Source: Pirellulaceae bacterium (GTDB taxonomy: Bacteria > Planctomycetota > Planctomycetia > Pirellulales > Pirellulaceae). Taken from it: DNA of 64,000 bases. The DNA lies in the NCBI GenBank assembly GCA_018402565.1, contig JAGYIQ010000003.1:748130-812129 (forward strand). Direction: 5' to 3'. This document shows positions 27,178 to 36,356 of this stretch, in pieces. The notes below the pieces were generated by a model. That model ran no database searches, was not told the origin of the DNA, and saw only the letters and a list, made by a program, of their open reading frames with translations. The translations under genes were made by a program, and so were the position numbers. Positions within the stretch are counted from its first letter, which is position 1; the number at the start of each line of letters is the position of its first letter.

Positions 27178-28155
27178 ATGACGCCAGCCCTCAACATTTG
27201 GACCAACGCGATCTTTCCCGCAGAGGCCACGGCACATCTGCAACAGGGCGTTGCCCCCCACCACTTGCTGAATGCGACCATCACCAGCCAGTTCAACCTC
27301 GTGTCCGCGCCACCCGACGATCGACTGGCGGATGCCGAGATCGCCTTTGGGCAACCCGACGTCGAGCAACTGTTCCACTTGCCGCGGCTGCGTTGGGTCC
27401 ACCTGACGACCGCTGGCTACACCGCCTACGATCGCGACGACCTGCGGCAGTCGTTGCGCCAGCGCGGCATCGTGATGACCAACAGCTCACAGGTCTATGC
27501 CGAACCCTGTGCCCAACATGCCCTGGCCATGCTCCTGGCCAACGCTCGACAACTTCTGCCGTGCTACGACGAGCAATGCACCGATCGCCCCTGGGGGTAT
27601 CTGGAGCTCCGCCGACGCTCCTTCTTGCTCAATGGCCAATCGGTCCTGATCTACGGCTACGGCGCCATCGCGCGGCGTTTGTGCGAATTGTTGGCGCCGC
27701 TGAACATGCAACTAACGGGCGTTCGCCGCCAACCTCGCGGCGACGAATCGATCCCGACCGTGCCACTCGCCGAACACTTGCAGTACCTGCCCTTGGCCGA
27801 TCACGTGATCAATATTCTGCCCGCCAGTCCGCAAACACGAGACTTTTTCGATCGCGACTTATTTGCTCGCATGCAGCCCCACGCGCACTTTTATAACATT
27901 GGCCGCGGGACCACCGTCAACCAAGGCGACTTGACCCAAACCTTGACTGACGGTCATTTGGCCGGCGCTTACCTCGATGTGACCGACCCCGAACCGCTGC
28001 CGCCCGACCATCCACTCTGGACCGCTCCGCGCTGCTACATCACGCCTCACACCGCCGGTGGCTTTCGTGAAGAAATGGTGGGCTTGGTCCAGCATTTCCT
28101 CGACAACCTCCAACGGTACAACACCGCCACCCCGCTCGTTGACCGCATCATTTAA
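27178..28155 (+). CDS. D-2-hydroxyacid dehydrogenase (NAD-dependent family)
   Basis: A 325-residue enzyme of the D-isomer-specific 2-hydroxyacid dehydrogenase family (glycerate/phosphoglycerate/hydroxypyruvate reductase type). The Rossmann motif reads VLIYGYGAIARRL (about 158-170). NIGRGTTVNQGDL, DVTDPEPLPPDHPLW and the catalytic-histidine segment ITPHTAGGF follow in the usual order. An N-terminal ACT or extra domain is absent. The substrate is not predictable by eye. The stop codon TAA forms part of the 8-bp target duplication of the element A copy that follows. Confidence 0.88.
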   Translation: MTPALNIWTNAIFPAEATAHLQQGVAPHHLLNATITSQFNLVSAPPDDRLADAEIAFGQPDVEQLFHLPRLRWVHLTTAGYTAYDRDDLRQSLRQRGIVMTNSSQVYAEPCAQHALAMLLANARQLLPCYDEQCTDRPWGYLELRRRSFLLNGQSVLIYGYGAIARRLCELLAPLNMQLTGVRRQPRGDESIPTVPLAEHLQYLPLADHVINILPASPQTRDFFDRDLFARMQPHAHFYNIGRGTTVNQGDLTQTLTDGHLAGAYLDVTDPEPLPPDHPLWTAPRCYITPHTAGGFREEMVGLVQHFLDNLQRYNTATPLVDRII

Positions 28156-28158
28156 ATC

Positions 28159-28321
28159 GTAACCGTTCACGCCTCGTAGGGTGTCATGTAGCAAGTCGGG
28201 CTAACCGTACGATCGTTTGCGACTCAACGCAACTGGAAAACACTACCGGCTTGCACCATGTACGATCCGACTTGCGGAATGCACCATGACCGAGGATTAC
28301 CCGCCACCCGTGAACGGTTAC
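28159..28321 (+). mobile_element. Element A, complete copy 1 (MITE, IS66-like ends)
   Basis: 163 bp with terminal inverted repeats GTAACCGTTCACG at the left and CGTGAACGGTTAC at the right. It is flanked by an exact 8-bp direct repeat, tttaaatc (28151-28158 and 28322-28329). There is no transposase inside. Ends starting GTAA and 8-bp duplications are the known marks of the IS66 family, so a non-autonomous IS66-type element is inferred. Confidence 0.85.
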
Positions 28322-28344
28322 TTTAAATCAAACCCAAACCGTAA

Positions 28345-28818
28345 TCACTTGAATTGGAACTCCACCAACCTGTGGAATTTAACATCGCGACCGCCTGTGC
28401 TTTCTAGAAGCTCCCCCAGGGCCAAAATGTAGCGAACTCGTTTTTCTAAGACGGCCACGAGAATGTCTGCGAACAAAACTCCAGACTCGTAATTGCCTTG
28501 GCACGCTGCTGAAAGTCCAGAAATCAGATACTCATAACTACCACACTCTACGGGCTCACCAGCCGAACACTGTCGGCAGGGGATCATGTCCGCATCTCCT
28601 CCGGCTGCCGTGATCGCTACGTCGACGATCAAATAAGAGTCGTTTCCTCGATAGATTAAGTACGGCTGGTTCGAAGTGTCACCCACATACACTAGCGACT
28701 TGTACTCAGGGAAGCGTGGAAGCAGGTACCACTCGAAAGCACGACCGACGAGTTCACGTTCGGTGAAACCGAATGCCGAGGCGATATCAATCGTTTGCTC
28801 ATACTTACCCGGCGTCAT
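28345..28818 (-). CDS. Hypothetical protein (157 aa)
   Basis: I do not recognise this family. It is soluble, with no signal or membrane segment. The sequence has the feel of a globular protein: TERELVGRAFEWYLLPRFPEY, YLIYRGNDSYLIVDVAI, and a pair of cysteines in IPCRQCSAGEPVECG that could bind metal. A strong ribosome site (ggagtgagg) precedes the ATG. It lies directly beside element A and among other small genes, so it may belong to a variable region. Confidence 0.65.
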   Translation of the reverse strand: MTPGKYEQTIDIASAFGFTERELVGRAFEWYLLPRFPEYKSLVYVGDTSNQPYLIYRGNDSYLIVDVAITAAGGDADMIPCRQCSAGEPVECGSYEYLISGLSAACQGNYESGVLFADILVAVLEKRVRYILALGELLESTGGRDVKFHRLVEFQFK

Positions 28819-28966
28819 TCTTTACCTCACTCCCCATTCAAATTGCTTTGCAACCAATGCCACAGTGATTACCGCCCAGAAGAATGGGCGAAGGTCGATG
28901 GGCTGATTCAACCTCCCTAACATTTCCTCTCCAGCTCCCAAAAATCTCGCTAACAACCGTGAACCG

Positions 28967-29413
28967 TTAGGCCAAATGATCTCGCCATAACCACTCGACC
29001 GCGCCCAGCGTCGCGACGTACAACCCCTCGCCGACGATCAAGCTCACCCCTAACAACGTGACCACGTCCCACCAGACCACAACGACGCCGACACACACAA
29101 CCAACCAGAACATGTTCGCCACGGCGAGTGCCTGAATCAAACGCGCTGGACGAACCCGCCGAGTGGTCACAAAGAGCGAAAAAAAACCGTAGACTAAATT
29201 TGCCCCGCCCATGACCACGACCGTGGATGCGGGGAGCCCCTCGATCTGACTGAGCCACGAGTGAAAACAGAGCACCAACGCCCCCACCAGTAGCCCACCG
29301 ACACAATCCAGCCACAAGAGCCAATCGCGGTTTCGACCATTTCGGCTGCTCACCAGACGCCACCGCTTTGAATCGTTATTGGACTGGAGTGGAAGCCTCA
29401 TCCCACGGGTCAT
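28967..29413 (-). CDS. Four-helix membrane protein of unknown function
   Basis: About 148 residues with four hydrophobic segments (WLDCVGGLLVGALVLCF; TVVVMGGANLVYGFFSLF; LIQALAVANMFWLVVCVGVV; VVTLLGVSLIVGEGLYVATL). This pattern occurs in small planctomycete and proteobacterial membrane proteins without assigned function. The start is unsettled (ATG at 29413 or 29401). Its 5' end overlaps the end of the VOC gene by up to 38 bp, so the two are probably in one transcript. A decayed element A end (ccgtgaaccgtta) lies near its stop, at 28957-28970. Confidence 0.6.
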   Translation of the reverse strand: MTRGMRLPLQSNNDSKRWRLVSSRNGRNRDWLLWLDCVGGLLVGALVLCFHSWLSQIEGLPASTVVVMGGANLVYGFFSLFVTTRRVRPARLIQALAVANMFWLVVCVGVVVVWWDVVTLLGVSLIVGEGLYVATLGAVEWLWRDHLA

Positions 29414-29786
29414 AGCTACCAAAATTCCAAAGCTGCCCCTGAGGATCACTACAGGAGTAGCCACGGCCCCCGTAATCTTCATCCCGAATCGCCACTTTTA
29501 TAACCGCACCCGCCGCGACCGCTCGATGATAATGAGCATCGATCTCCCGGACCACGATGTAGGCCGACTGTGTCACCAGTCCACCCGTCGCTGGGCCCTG
29601 CAGTTGCCCGAACTCATCATCCCGCGCCGACCCGAGCATGATCATGCCGTTGCCAAGTCGCAATTGCGCGTGCGCAATTCCCCCCTCGCCATCCTCGACA
29701 ACCAGATGCCGCTCAAATCCAAACGCCGCACAGAGCCACTCGATCGCCCCCTGCGCGTCCCGATATCGCATCGTCGGTATAATCAT
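29376..29786 (-). CDS. VOC (glyoxalase/bleomycin-resistance fold) protein 1
   Basis: A 136-residue VOC superfamily protein. The opening IIPTMRYRDAQGAIEWLCAAFGF and the closing YGGRGYSCSDPQGQLWNFG are typical of PhnB/YdcS-like VOC proteins. The ATG at 29786 was chosen because aaggag stands 9 bp before it; starts at 29813 and 29822 lack this. Candidate metal ligands are few, so it may be a binding protein rather than an enzyme. It is followed by the membrane protein gene with an overlap. Confidence 0.8.
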   Translation of the reverse strand: MIIPTMRYRDAQGAIEWLCAAFGFERHLVVEDGEGGIAHAQLRLGNGMIMLGSARDDEFGQLQGPATGGLVTQSAYIVVREIDAHYHRAVAAGAVIKVAIRDEDYGGRGYSCSDPQGQLWNFGSYDPWDEASTPVQ

Positions 29787-29849
29787 CACCCCAGTCTCCT
29801 TCGTCTTTAGCATAGAAAACACCCCATCCAGAAAGTAACCATCGACCGG

Positions 29850-30227
29850 TCACGCGCGAGAATGCAGACCGAACATATTCCCTTCGGTGTCGACGGCCAA
29901 AGTAATGAAACCGTACGGACCGATCGACATTTTGGGAAACTGGATTCGTCCACCGGCATCGACGACCCGCGCTTCTTCGATCGCACAATCTTCGCAACTG
30001 AAATACACCAGCACGCTGTTGCCACCGGGGGGAAACCCTTCCATCTTGGTCAACGCGCCCGACGCACCACTCTTTTCCATCGACATCGGAAATGCCATCA
30101 TTTCTACATCTGGCATCGGCGACTCCAAACCCTCCAGCTTGGTGCCCAAGACCGTTTCGTAAAACTTGACCGCACGTGCCATATCTTCGACGTAGATTTC
30201 GAACCAACCGACTGGATTCGCTTGCAT
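29850..30227 (-). CDS. VOC (glyoxalase-fold) protein 2
   Basis: A 125-residue VOC superfamily protein, with the start NPVGWFEIYVEDMARAVKFYE and the end GPYGFITLAVDTEGNMFGLHS. This is the common stand-alone type annotated as glyoxalase/bleomycin resistance/dioxygenase family. An aaagg ribosome site precedes the ATG. It is adjacent to the other VOC gene in the same direction (63-bp gap); the two are not close copies. Function unknown. Confidence 0.85.
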   Translation of the reverse strand: MQANPVGWFEIYVEDMARAVKFYETVLGTKLEGLESPMPDVEMMAFPMSMEKSGASGALTKMEGFPPGGNSVLVYFSCEDCAIEEARVVDAGGRIQFPKMSIGPYGFITLAVDTEGNMFGLHSRA

Positions 30228-30566
30228 GATTAGCCTTTCATTGCGTATTGGATTAGAATAGGACGTGCCGTCAGGACACTCAAACGACTGGTAAACCTGT
30301 TAAGCAGTCCTGACCTATTGTGGCCGTTCAACGATCGTTTACCAAATACCCCACACCAACCCACCGATTGTGAGCCTTGATCCATCCGAAGTCAATCGAC
30401 TTCATCCCATTTTCATTCACAACCCACATTTGGAATCAAGCCACCCATCCGCCCTGCGGACTTTTCAGTCACTATCCTACCGAATTGAAAATCAGCCGGA
30501 GTGCGTTAGAAACTGGTTTTCGCTAATTTGGGACACTGACCGGTTCAGGCAAACTCAGCACCTGGG

Positions 30567-30672
30567 TAAAGGGGTCAGGCGTCAATTGCCGGAACGGCCC
30601 TGCAGGTGCTGCGCACAATTGGCTCCTGACCCCTTTACCACACCCCATTCTTTGGCTGTGACAAAGCACTAG
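30567..30672 (-). mobile_element. Element B copy, one end lost
   Basis: Inner palindrome arms taaaggggtcagg and cctgacccctttacc surround a core shared with the copies at 36.4 kb. The end gtgacaaagca followed by ctag is intact at the right. The left arm diverges after gggtaaagg, so this copy lacks one inverted end; relative to the 36.4-kb copies it is inverted. Confidence 0.75.
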
Positions 30673-30702
30673 CCGTTGCTTGACCTGGAAGAAAAGTAAT
30701 TC

Positions 30703-30865
30703 GTAACCGTTCACGCCTCGTAGGGTGTCATGTAGCAAGTCGGACTAACCGTACGATCGTTTGCGAGCAAAAACAACTGGACAACGCTATCGGTTTACCC
30801 CGAGAACCAACCGACTTGCGGAGTGCACCGCTCCCAAGGATGACCTCCCACCCGTGAACGGTTCC
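30703..30865 (+). mobile_element. Element A, complete copy 2
   Basis: Exactly 163 bp, left end GTAACCGTTCACG and right end CGTGAACGGTTCC (one change from copy 1). Flanks are agtaattc and agtgattc, an 8-bp repeat with one mismatch, which supports transposition. Confidence 0.82.
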
Positions 30866-30907
30866 AGTGATTCATCAGCGTTGGAATCATGACCGGCAAA
30901 TTGATCA

Positions 30908-31059
30908 GCCTCGTAGGGTGTCATGTAGCAAGTCGGGCTAACCGGTACGATCGTTTGCGAGCAAAAACAACTGGACAACGCTATCGGTTTACCCCGAGAA
31001 CCAACCGACTTGCGGAATGCACCACTCCCAAGGATGACCTCCCACCCGTGAACGGTTAC
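30908..31059 (+). mobile_element. Element A, left-truncated copy
   Basis: Matches the other copies from gcctcgtagggtgtcatg to the right end CGTGAACGGTTAC, with a long identical stretch to copy 2. The left inverted end is replaced by unrelated sequence and no target duplication is visible. It starts 43 bp after copy 2. Confidence 0.8.
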
Positions 31060-31126
31060 CCACGGACCAACCCAATCCACGTCCCCAGGAATCAAAGCCG
31101 ATCGGAGGGTTACGCAGAAAAAGGAT

Positions 31127-31738
31127 CTAATTGAGATCAGTCCACTTCAGGGTTGTCACAATCTCTTGCAAATTCGGCCAAATGCTCTCGTCCGCCTCCT
31201 TCGAGGCTGACAGGAACAGCAAATTCGTCGACCCACGCACCACACCTAACCCCTCGTGCGGCAGCATCTGGCCCTCCGCCGGCTTAAACGCAATCCGCAA
31301 GGCTCGTTCCCCATCTATCTGAAACGGCAATTCGGACACCGAACCAGCAAATTTCTCCGCCAGTGAATTGGCGGACTCGTCCAGATCCAATTGTTTCTCC
31401 CCCACATGGACCTGAATCAGCCGCTGCGCCTGATTCGGATTCCTGGTCCCCCGCGGAACCAAGATCCCGCCAAAACGAGAGCCACCGGATTGAATCCACT
31501 GCCACTCCGGTGGAACCGTCATTGTCGCAACCCCTAAATCGACAACCGTTGGGGACGTCGACGGTTCGGATGCCTTGGCTTCCACCGCCGGAGACGGTTT
31601 AACCGAATTCGAGCCCGCCTGCCCAGCATCCGAGCAACCCAAACCAACGAGAATCGCAACGATTGCGGATAGCCCCATAGCCATGTTCAATGTTGACAAC
31701 ACATCACTCCTACCCTTTGCTTCCGACGAGAAAATCAC
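31127..31738 (-). CDS. Putative lipoprotein, unknown function
   Basis: A 203-residue protein with a hydrophobic leader (MGLSAIVAILVGLGC) ending in a lipobox-like L-G-C, then a Ser/Pro/Ala-rich linker. The mature part (about 70-203) is globular, with VDLGVATMTVPPEWQWI and a closing IVTTLKWTDLN. Start sites at 31738, 31702 or 31684 are possible. I do not recognise the family, but the layout (lipobox, linker, small domain) is common for planctomycete lipoproteins. Confidence 0.65.
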   Translation of the reverse strand: MIFSSEAKGRSDVLSTLNMAMGLSAIVAILVGLGCSDAGQAGSNSVKPSPAVEAKASEPSTSPTVVDLGVATMTVPPEWQWIQSGGSRFGGILVPRGTRNPNQAQRLIQVHVGEKQLDLDESANSLAEKFAGSVSELPFQIDGERALRIAFKPAEGQMLPHEGLGVVRGSTNLLFLSASKEADESIWPNLQEIVTTLKWTDLN

Positions 31739-31879
31739 GCTAAACTAAGCCAAAACCAGTGATCTCACCCAGGGACGGCAGCCTGTGGCCCCTTGCCAAG
31801 TCCCGCGCGGTGATCAACAGTATTCTAAGGGCCGGCACACTCCATCCGAACACTCGTCTGATCTGGCGCGAATTTTCAC

Positions 31880-32203
31880 ATGCACTCCCTCTCCCCTTCG
31901 ACCCTCCGCCAATGGCTGGATGACCAACACCCGTTCTTGCTGCTGGATTGCCGCGAAACCTTCGAACATGACTACGCGCGGATTGATGGCTGCCAGCTGC
32001 TGCCGATGAGTGAAATCGCCGATCGGCTGGAGGAACTAAACGATCACCGCGTCAACCCGATTGTAGTGTACTGCCATCACGGTGTCCGCAGTCGACAAGT
32101 GGCGTACTGGCTCGCGGCCAACGGCTTCACGCAAGTCTACAATCTAGAAGGCGGGATCGATCGCTGGTCGTTGGAAGTCGATCCGCAAGTGCCTCGCTAC
32201 TAA
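31880..32203 (+). CDS. Rhodanese-like domain protein
   Basis: A 107-residue single-domain rhodanese. The active-site loop is C65-HHGVRS, the form seen in many single-domain sulfurtransferases (GlpE/PspE style), and the fold markers FLLLDCRETFEHDYARIDG and NLEGGIDRWSLEVDP are present. It probably moves sulfur or binds a phosphate-like group; the partner is unknown. The glycosyltransferase follows after 12 bp, so both may be co-transcribed. Confidence 0.88.
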   Translation: MHSLSPSTLRQWLDDQHPFLLLDCRETFEHDYARIDGCQLLPMSEIADRLEELNDHRVNPIVVYCHHGVRSRQVAYWLAANGFTQVYNLEGGIDRWSLEVDPQVPRY

Positions 32204-32215
32204 AGGCCGCTCGCT

Positions 32216-32938
32216 GTGACGGATGTCAGCATTTCCGTAATCATCCCGGCCCGGAACGAAGCCCAGTCCGTGGCCCACAGCGTCCATTCCGCCTGGCTGG
32301 CCGGCGCCAACGAGGTCCTGGTCATCGATGGCGGCAGCACGGACGCGACCTGTGCCCAAGCCACCGCCGCGGGCGCCACGGTCCTGACATCACCAACCGC
32401 CGGACGCGGTGCCCAACAAGCCTGGGGCGCGCAACACGCCTCCGGACAGGTGCTGGTGTTTCTGCATGCCGACAGCACTCTGCAACCCAACGCCTTCCAG
32501 CCCCTGCGGCAACGCGTGGCGGCGGTGGAATCTTCGGAGACACCCAGTATTCTCTGGGGTGGCTTCCGCCAGCAAATCCGTGATCCGCGGTGGCGGTTCC
32601 GCCTCCTCGAACGCGGCAATCAACTCCGCTCCAAAACGCTGGGTTGGGTCTACGGCGATCAAGGCCTCTGGTTGACTCGCGCGGCATTGGCAGCCGTCGG
32701 CGGTTTCCCCACCGACCCGCTGATGGAGGACCTGATCCTCAGCCGCCGACTCGCGCGCATCCGCCGCCCCATCCTCATCGACACCACGGTCCACACCAGT
32801 GCTCGCCGCTGGCAGCGCGACGGCATCCTCCGCCGCACCTGCGGCAACTGGTGGTTGGTCCTGCAGTACTTTGCCGGTCGCCCAACCGAGGACCTGGCGC
32901 GGGCCTACCGTTCGGCCGGCCCGCGGTCATCGGACTGA
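32216..32938 (+). CDS. Family 2 glycosyltransferase (TIGR04283-like)
   Basis: A 240-residue GT2 enzyme. It opens SVIIPARNEAQSVAHSV and has the metal-binding HADST (as FLHADSTLQPNAF) plus the acceptor-side GGFPTDPLMEDLILSRRL. This is the pattern of the family often found near selenium or radical-SAM genes, though none are here. The GTG at 32216 is 12 bp after the rhodanese stop. Donor and acceptor sugars are not predictable. A cytoplasmic or membrane-face role is likely; no membrane helix is seen. Confidence 0.85.
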   Translation: MTDVSISVIIPARNEAQSVAHSVHSAWLAGANEVLVIDGGSTDATCAQATAAGATVLTSPTAGRGAQQAWGAQHASGQVLVFLHADSTLQPNAFQPLRQRVAAVESSETPSILWGGFRQQIRDPRWRFRLLERGNQLRSKTLGWVYGDQGLWLTRAALAAVGGFPTDPLMEDLILSRRLARIRRPILIDTTVHTSARRWQRDGILRRTCGNWWLVLQYFAGRPTEDLARAYRSAGPRSSD

Positions 32939-32955
32939 CTACTCGCCAGCCGGCA

Positions 32956-34713
32956 TCAATGCTCCAGCCACAAGTCGGCAACCTTGTTCAACTGGTCGTC
33001 GAACGATTTACCGATCGCCTTCAACCGCACGCTGTTGCGTTGCTTGGCCAGCTTGAGGTACAGCAGCGCGGTTTGAATCTCCAACTGCTGTTGCTCGTCC
33101 GGAATGTCATCTTCCAACAACTGAATCACCCGAGCAAACACGCAGCTGGCCATGAACAACTCGGTGGCCACATCGCCCAACCGAGCCTGCACGAACTGCT
33201 GGTTCAAGATGCTCTCTTGATGGCGGATGCAAGCCGATTGGCAAGCCTGAGCGAACACGCCGATCTGCTTGCCCAAGTCTCGAGCATGCGGCCGCAGCAC
33301 ATCGTGCGGGCACAGAATCGACGGAGCGCGACGCAGCATCTTGCCAGCATTCAGGAAGGCCTGCGGGCTCCAACCCTTGACACCCTCGTAGATGCCCTTG
33401 AGCTCCATCCCGACGCCGCGTAGCCCAACCATCGCAATGAAGCAACGCAACACATCGTTGGCGCCTTCGCCGATCAGATTCAACCGAGCGTCTCGCATCA
33501 TCCGCTCGAACGGTTGATCGGTGAAGAAGCCCGCTCCGCCCCAGACCTGCAGGGTATCGTTCACGATCCGCCACAATTGGTCGCTGGCGAAGACCTTGAT
33601 CATGGCCGTCTCCACCATGTAGTCGTCGGCTCCGCTATCGATCAAAGCGGCCGTGTGGTACGTCGCACTCTCCATGGCATAGATGTCCGCTGCGGCTTCC
33701 GCGATCTTGCCTTTGACCAACTCAAAGTCGGCCAATCGCTTGCCGAACTGGCGGCGATCCTTGGCCCGAGCCATCATCTGCTCCAAGCAGTACTTGGCCG
33801 TACCGGTACAGCAAGCCCCAAACGTCGTGCGACCAAAATCCAACACCGTCAACGCGACTCGCAGACCCTTGCCGATCGGCCCGAGGATATTCTCGCGTGG
33901 CACATACACGCCCTCCAAGGCGAAGCGGCCCGTGGCGGTCCCGCGGATGCCACACTTCTCCATCCGCGTCTCCAAGACCTTAAAGCCCGGCATGTCGGGC
34001 GTGACCAAAAAGGCCGTAATCTTGCCCTTCGGAGTCGTGGGGTCCGGCGTCCGGGCCATCACCGTCAAAACATCAGCAATACCGCCGTTGGTGATCCAAC
34101 GCTTCTCGCCTGTCAATGTGAAGCCACGGCCATCCGCGTCCGGGACCGCCACCGTCTGCACGTTGCTGGCGTCCGAACCCGCTTCCGGTTCCGTCAACGC
34201 AAACGCAGCGATCTTTTCGCCCGCCGCCAGCGGACGCATCCAGCGCTTCTTCTGCTCTTGTGTACCGAACAACTCCAAGCCGCGCAGACCGATCGAATGG
34301 TGAGCGTTGACGAACACGCCCGTCGAGGCACAATGGCCGCCGATCTCCTCCATCACGCGGCAGTATTCGTACTGACTCAGGCCCTGGCCGCCCGCGTCTT
34401 TGCTCACGGTCATGCCCAAGACACCAATATCCCCCAAGCCGCGGATCACCGCCTCCGGAATCTTGGCCTCGCGGTCGATCTTGACCGGATCGATCGACGA
34501 GCGACAGAAGTCGCGGACCTTGGCCACCCATTGGTCGCTCCGCGCCCGGACCTCGGCCGGCAGACTCGCCAGACTAGGGAAGGGGCGAATCGAGTCCGCC
34601 CGCCACTTGCCAAAGAACAGGTCCTTGGCAAACCCTTCCTTGGTCGGCCCGGAGAACAGCAGTTCCTCAGCTTCTGCAATCTGTTGCTTCTCTAAGTCGG
34701 TCAACGCTGCCAT
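32956..34713 (-). CDS. Acyl-CoA dehydrogenase (long form)
   Basis: FAD-dependent alpha,beta-dehydrogenation of acyl-CoA, the first step of fatty-acid beta-oxidation. At 585 residues it exceeds the usual 380-400, with a C-terminal helical extension (about 430-585) as in VLCAD/ACAD9-type enzymes. Motifs: FALTEPEAGSDASN, GEKRWITNGGIADVL, and WGGAGFFTDQPFERMMRD with LIGEGANDVLR, where the glutamate is the likely catalytic base. The ATG at 34713 gives MAALTDLEKQ; the frame is open to 34746. It diverges from the thiolase gene, and the two probably act in one degradation route. Confidence 0.9.
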   Translation of the reverse strand: MAALTDLEKQQIAEAEELLFSGPTKEGFAKDLFFGKWRADSIRPFPSLASLPAEVRARSDQWVAKVRDFCRSSIDPVKIDREAKIPEAVIRGLGDIGVLGMTVSKDAGGQGLSQYEYCRVMEEIGGHCASTGVFVNAHHSIGLRGLELFGTQEQKKRWMRPLAAGEKIAAFALTEPEAGSDASNVQTVAVPDADGRGFTLTGEKRWITNGGIADVLTVMARTPDPTTPKGKITAFLVTPDMPGFKVLETRMEKCGIRGTATGRFALEGVYVPRENILGPIGKGLRVALTVLDFGRTTFGACCTGTAKYCLEQMMARAKDRRQFGKRLADFELVKGKIAEAAADIYAMESATYHTAALIDSGADDYMVETAMIKVFASDQLWRIVNDTLQVWGGAGFFTDQPFERMMRDARLNLIGEGANDVLRCFIAMVGLRGVGMELKGIYEGVKGWSPQAFLNAGKMLRRAPSILCPHDVLRPHARDLGKQIGVFAQACQSACIRHQESILNQQFVQARLGDVATELFMASCVFARVIQLLEDDIPDEQQQLEIQTALLYLKLAKQRNSVRLKAIGKSFDDQLNKVADLWLEH

Positions 34714-35162
34714 ATCTTGATCCTCGCCTGAAAAAATACCACCCACGAACCGGGGGCGTTCGATCCCTCGCCACCCGCGGTGAGCGAGTCGCCAATTCTA
34801 AATCCTGACGCGTGAAAAGGTAACCACCGCACCCACTTTTCAGCAGCCGCGGCACCTGTTTCCGCATTGTACCGGCGGTCCAAACGGCGTTAAGGGGGAC
34901 TGTAACAGTCGATTCGATTCCGATACGCTATGCACGGCGGAGCTTTCCACGCCCTTGGTCGTCGCGCTGACAAAATGCATGGGCCTGGAGACCGAGACGT
35001 AGGAACCGATCCCTGGCTCTTCGCAATCGGTGCCAAACGCGTACCGACGAGGCTCGCTGGCGGTCAGCTCTTCCCGCCGAGGCGCTCGCGATTTTCCTGG
35101 GTCGAACCCGATCCACGGCGGCGGGCCACCCGGACGTCGCTCCCTACCTGAAAGGAACTTCC
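34714..35162. other. Divergent region between acyl-CoA dehydrogenase and thiolase
   Basis: About 450 bp between divergent genes. I see a small palindrome (ggactgtaacagtc near 34907) and a ribosome site, aaaggaac, just before the thiolase GTG. No promoter box is clear. Confidence 0.5.
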
Positions 35163-36356
35163 GTGCCGTCATCATACATCGTGTCCGCCGCTCGCACGCC
35201 GATCGGCAGCTTCCGCGGGTCACTGGCCGGAGTCCCTGCCCCCAAGTTGGGTGCGGTCGCCATCGCCGCCGCCATGCAACGAGCCGGCGTGGACCCGTTG
35301 GATGTCAACGAAGTCATCATGGGCAATGTCCTGCAGGCCGGGGTCGGCCAAGCCCCAGCCCGCCAAGCGGCCCTGGCGGCGGGTCTGCCCAGCAGCGTTG
35401 CCGCAGTCACCATCAACAAGGTCTGCGGCTCCGGGCTCAAGTCCATCATGCTGGCGGATCAAGCCATCCGCTGCGGCGACGCCTCGCTGATTGTCGCGGG
35501 CGGCATGGAGAACATGAGCGCCGCACCGCACCTGGCCAGCGGCCTCCGCGAGGGAATTCGTCTGGGCGAGTACAAACTGCAGGACGCGATGGTCCACGAT
35601 GGCTTGACCTGCGCCTTCGAAACCTGCCACATGGGCCTGCACGCCGAACACATCGCCCAAGCCTGCGAAGTCACTCGCGAGGACCAAGATCGCTTTTCAC
35701 TACAAAGTCAACAACGAGCGGCCGCCGCTTGGGATGCCAACGCCTTCTCGACCGAGATTGCCCCCGTGTCGGTCACCCAACGGAAAGCGACCGTCGTCGT
35801 CGAACGCGACGAATGCCTGAAGCCGGACACCAGCTACGAAGGGCTGGCGGCACTGCGACCCGTCTTCAAAACCGACGGCAGCGTGACCGCCGGCAATGCC
35901 TCGACCATCAGCGACGGAGCGGCCGCCGTCGTCGTCGTCGATGAAAAAACACTCGAGCGGCTGCAACCTAAACTGGCCCACCCCACGCTGGTCGCACGGA
36001 TCGTCGCCGCCCATACCGCTGGTGTGCCACCCAAAGACCTGTTCATCGCACCCGCATTGGCCATCTCACAATTGCTGGAACGCGTCCGACTGACCTTGGA
36101 TGATATCGATTGGTTCGAGATCAACGAGGCCTTCGCCAGCCAGATGGTGGCCTGCTGCAAGAAGCTCAACCTGCCACAAGATCGCGTCAACCCACTCGGT
36201 GGCGGCATCTCGCTGGGGCATCCGATCGGCGCCAGCGGCGCGCGGGTCATGGTCACGCTACTGCACGCCATGGCCGAACGGAACCTCAAGCGTGGCATCG
36301 CCAGCCTCTGTCTGGGCGGTGGCAACGCCGTCGCCATGCTGGTCGAACGCCCCTAG
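35163..36356 (+). CDS. Acetyl-CoA C-acyltransferase (thiolase)
   Basis: A 397-residue thiolase that cleaves 3-ketoacyl-CoA or condenses acetyl-CoA. The nucleophile lies in NKVCGSGLKS (about 85-94), and the C-terminal set GGGISLGHPIGASGAR and SLCLGGGNAVA carries the histidine and second cysteine. The GTG start follows the ribosome site aaaggaac. The last codon before the stop is followed by TAG, which lies inside the first bases of an element B copy. Biosynthetic versus degradative type is open; the neighbouring acyl-CoA dehydrogenase favours degradation. Confidence 0.92.
   Translation: MPSSYIVSAARTPIGSFRGSLAGVPAPKLGAVAIAAAMQRAGVDPLDVNEVIMGNVLQAGVGQAPARQAALAAGLPSSVAAVTINKVCGSGLKSIMLADQAIRCGDASLIVAGGMENMSAAPHLASGLREGIRLGEYKLQDAMVHDGLTCAFETCHMGLHAEHIAQACEVTREDQDRFSLQSQQRAAAAWDANAFSTEIAPVSVTQRKATVVVERDECLKPDTSYEGLAALRPVFKTDGSVTAGNASTISDGAAAVVVVDEKTLERLQPKLAHPTLVARIVAAHTAGVPPKDLFIAPALAISQLLERVRLTLDDIDWFEINEAFASQMVACCKKLNLPQDRVNPLGGGISLGHPIGASGARVMVTLLHAMAERNLKRGIASLCLGGGNAVAMLVERP

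Larger units (their letters stand above)
30228..31126. other. Gene-free stretch holding miniature elements
   Basis: No convincing gene. It contains one truncated element B (30567-30672), one complete element A (30703-30865) and one left-truncated element A (30908-31059). The first 340 bp show no clear feature. Confidence 0.7.

Noticed and set aside
33514..34695. A 393-codon frame opposite the acyl-CoA dehydrogenase
   Set aside because: Antisense shadow of a recognised enzyme, with arginine/proline-rich nonsense composition.
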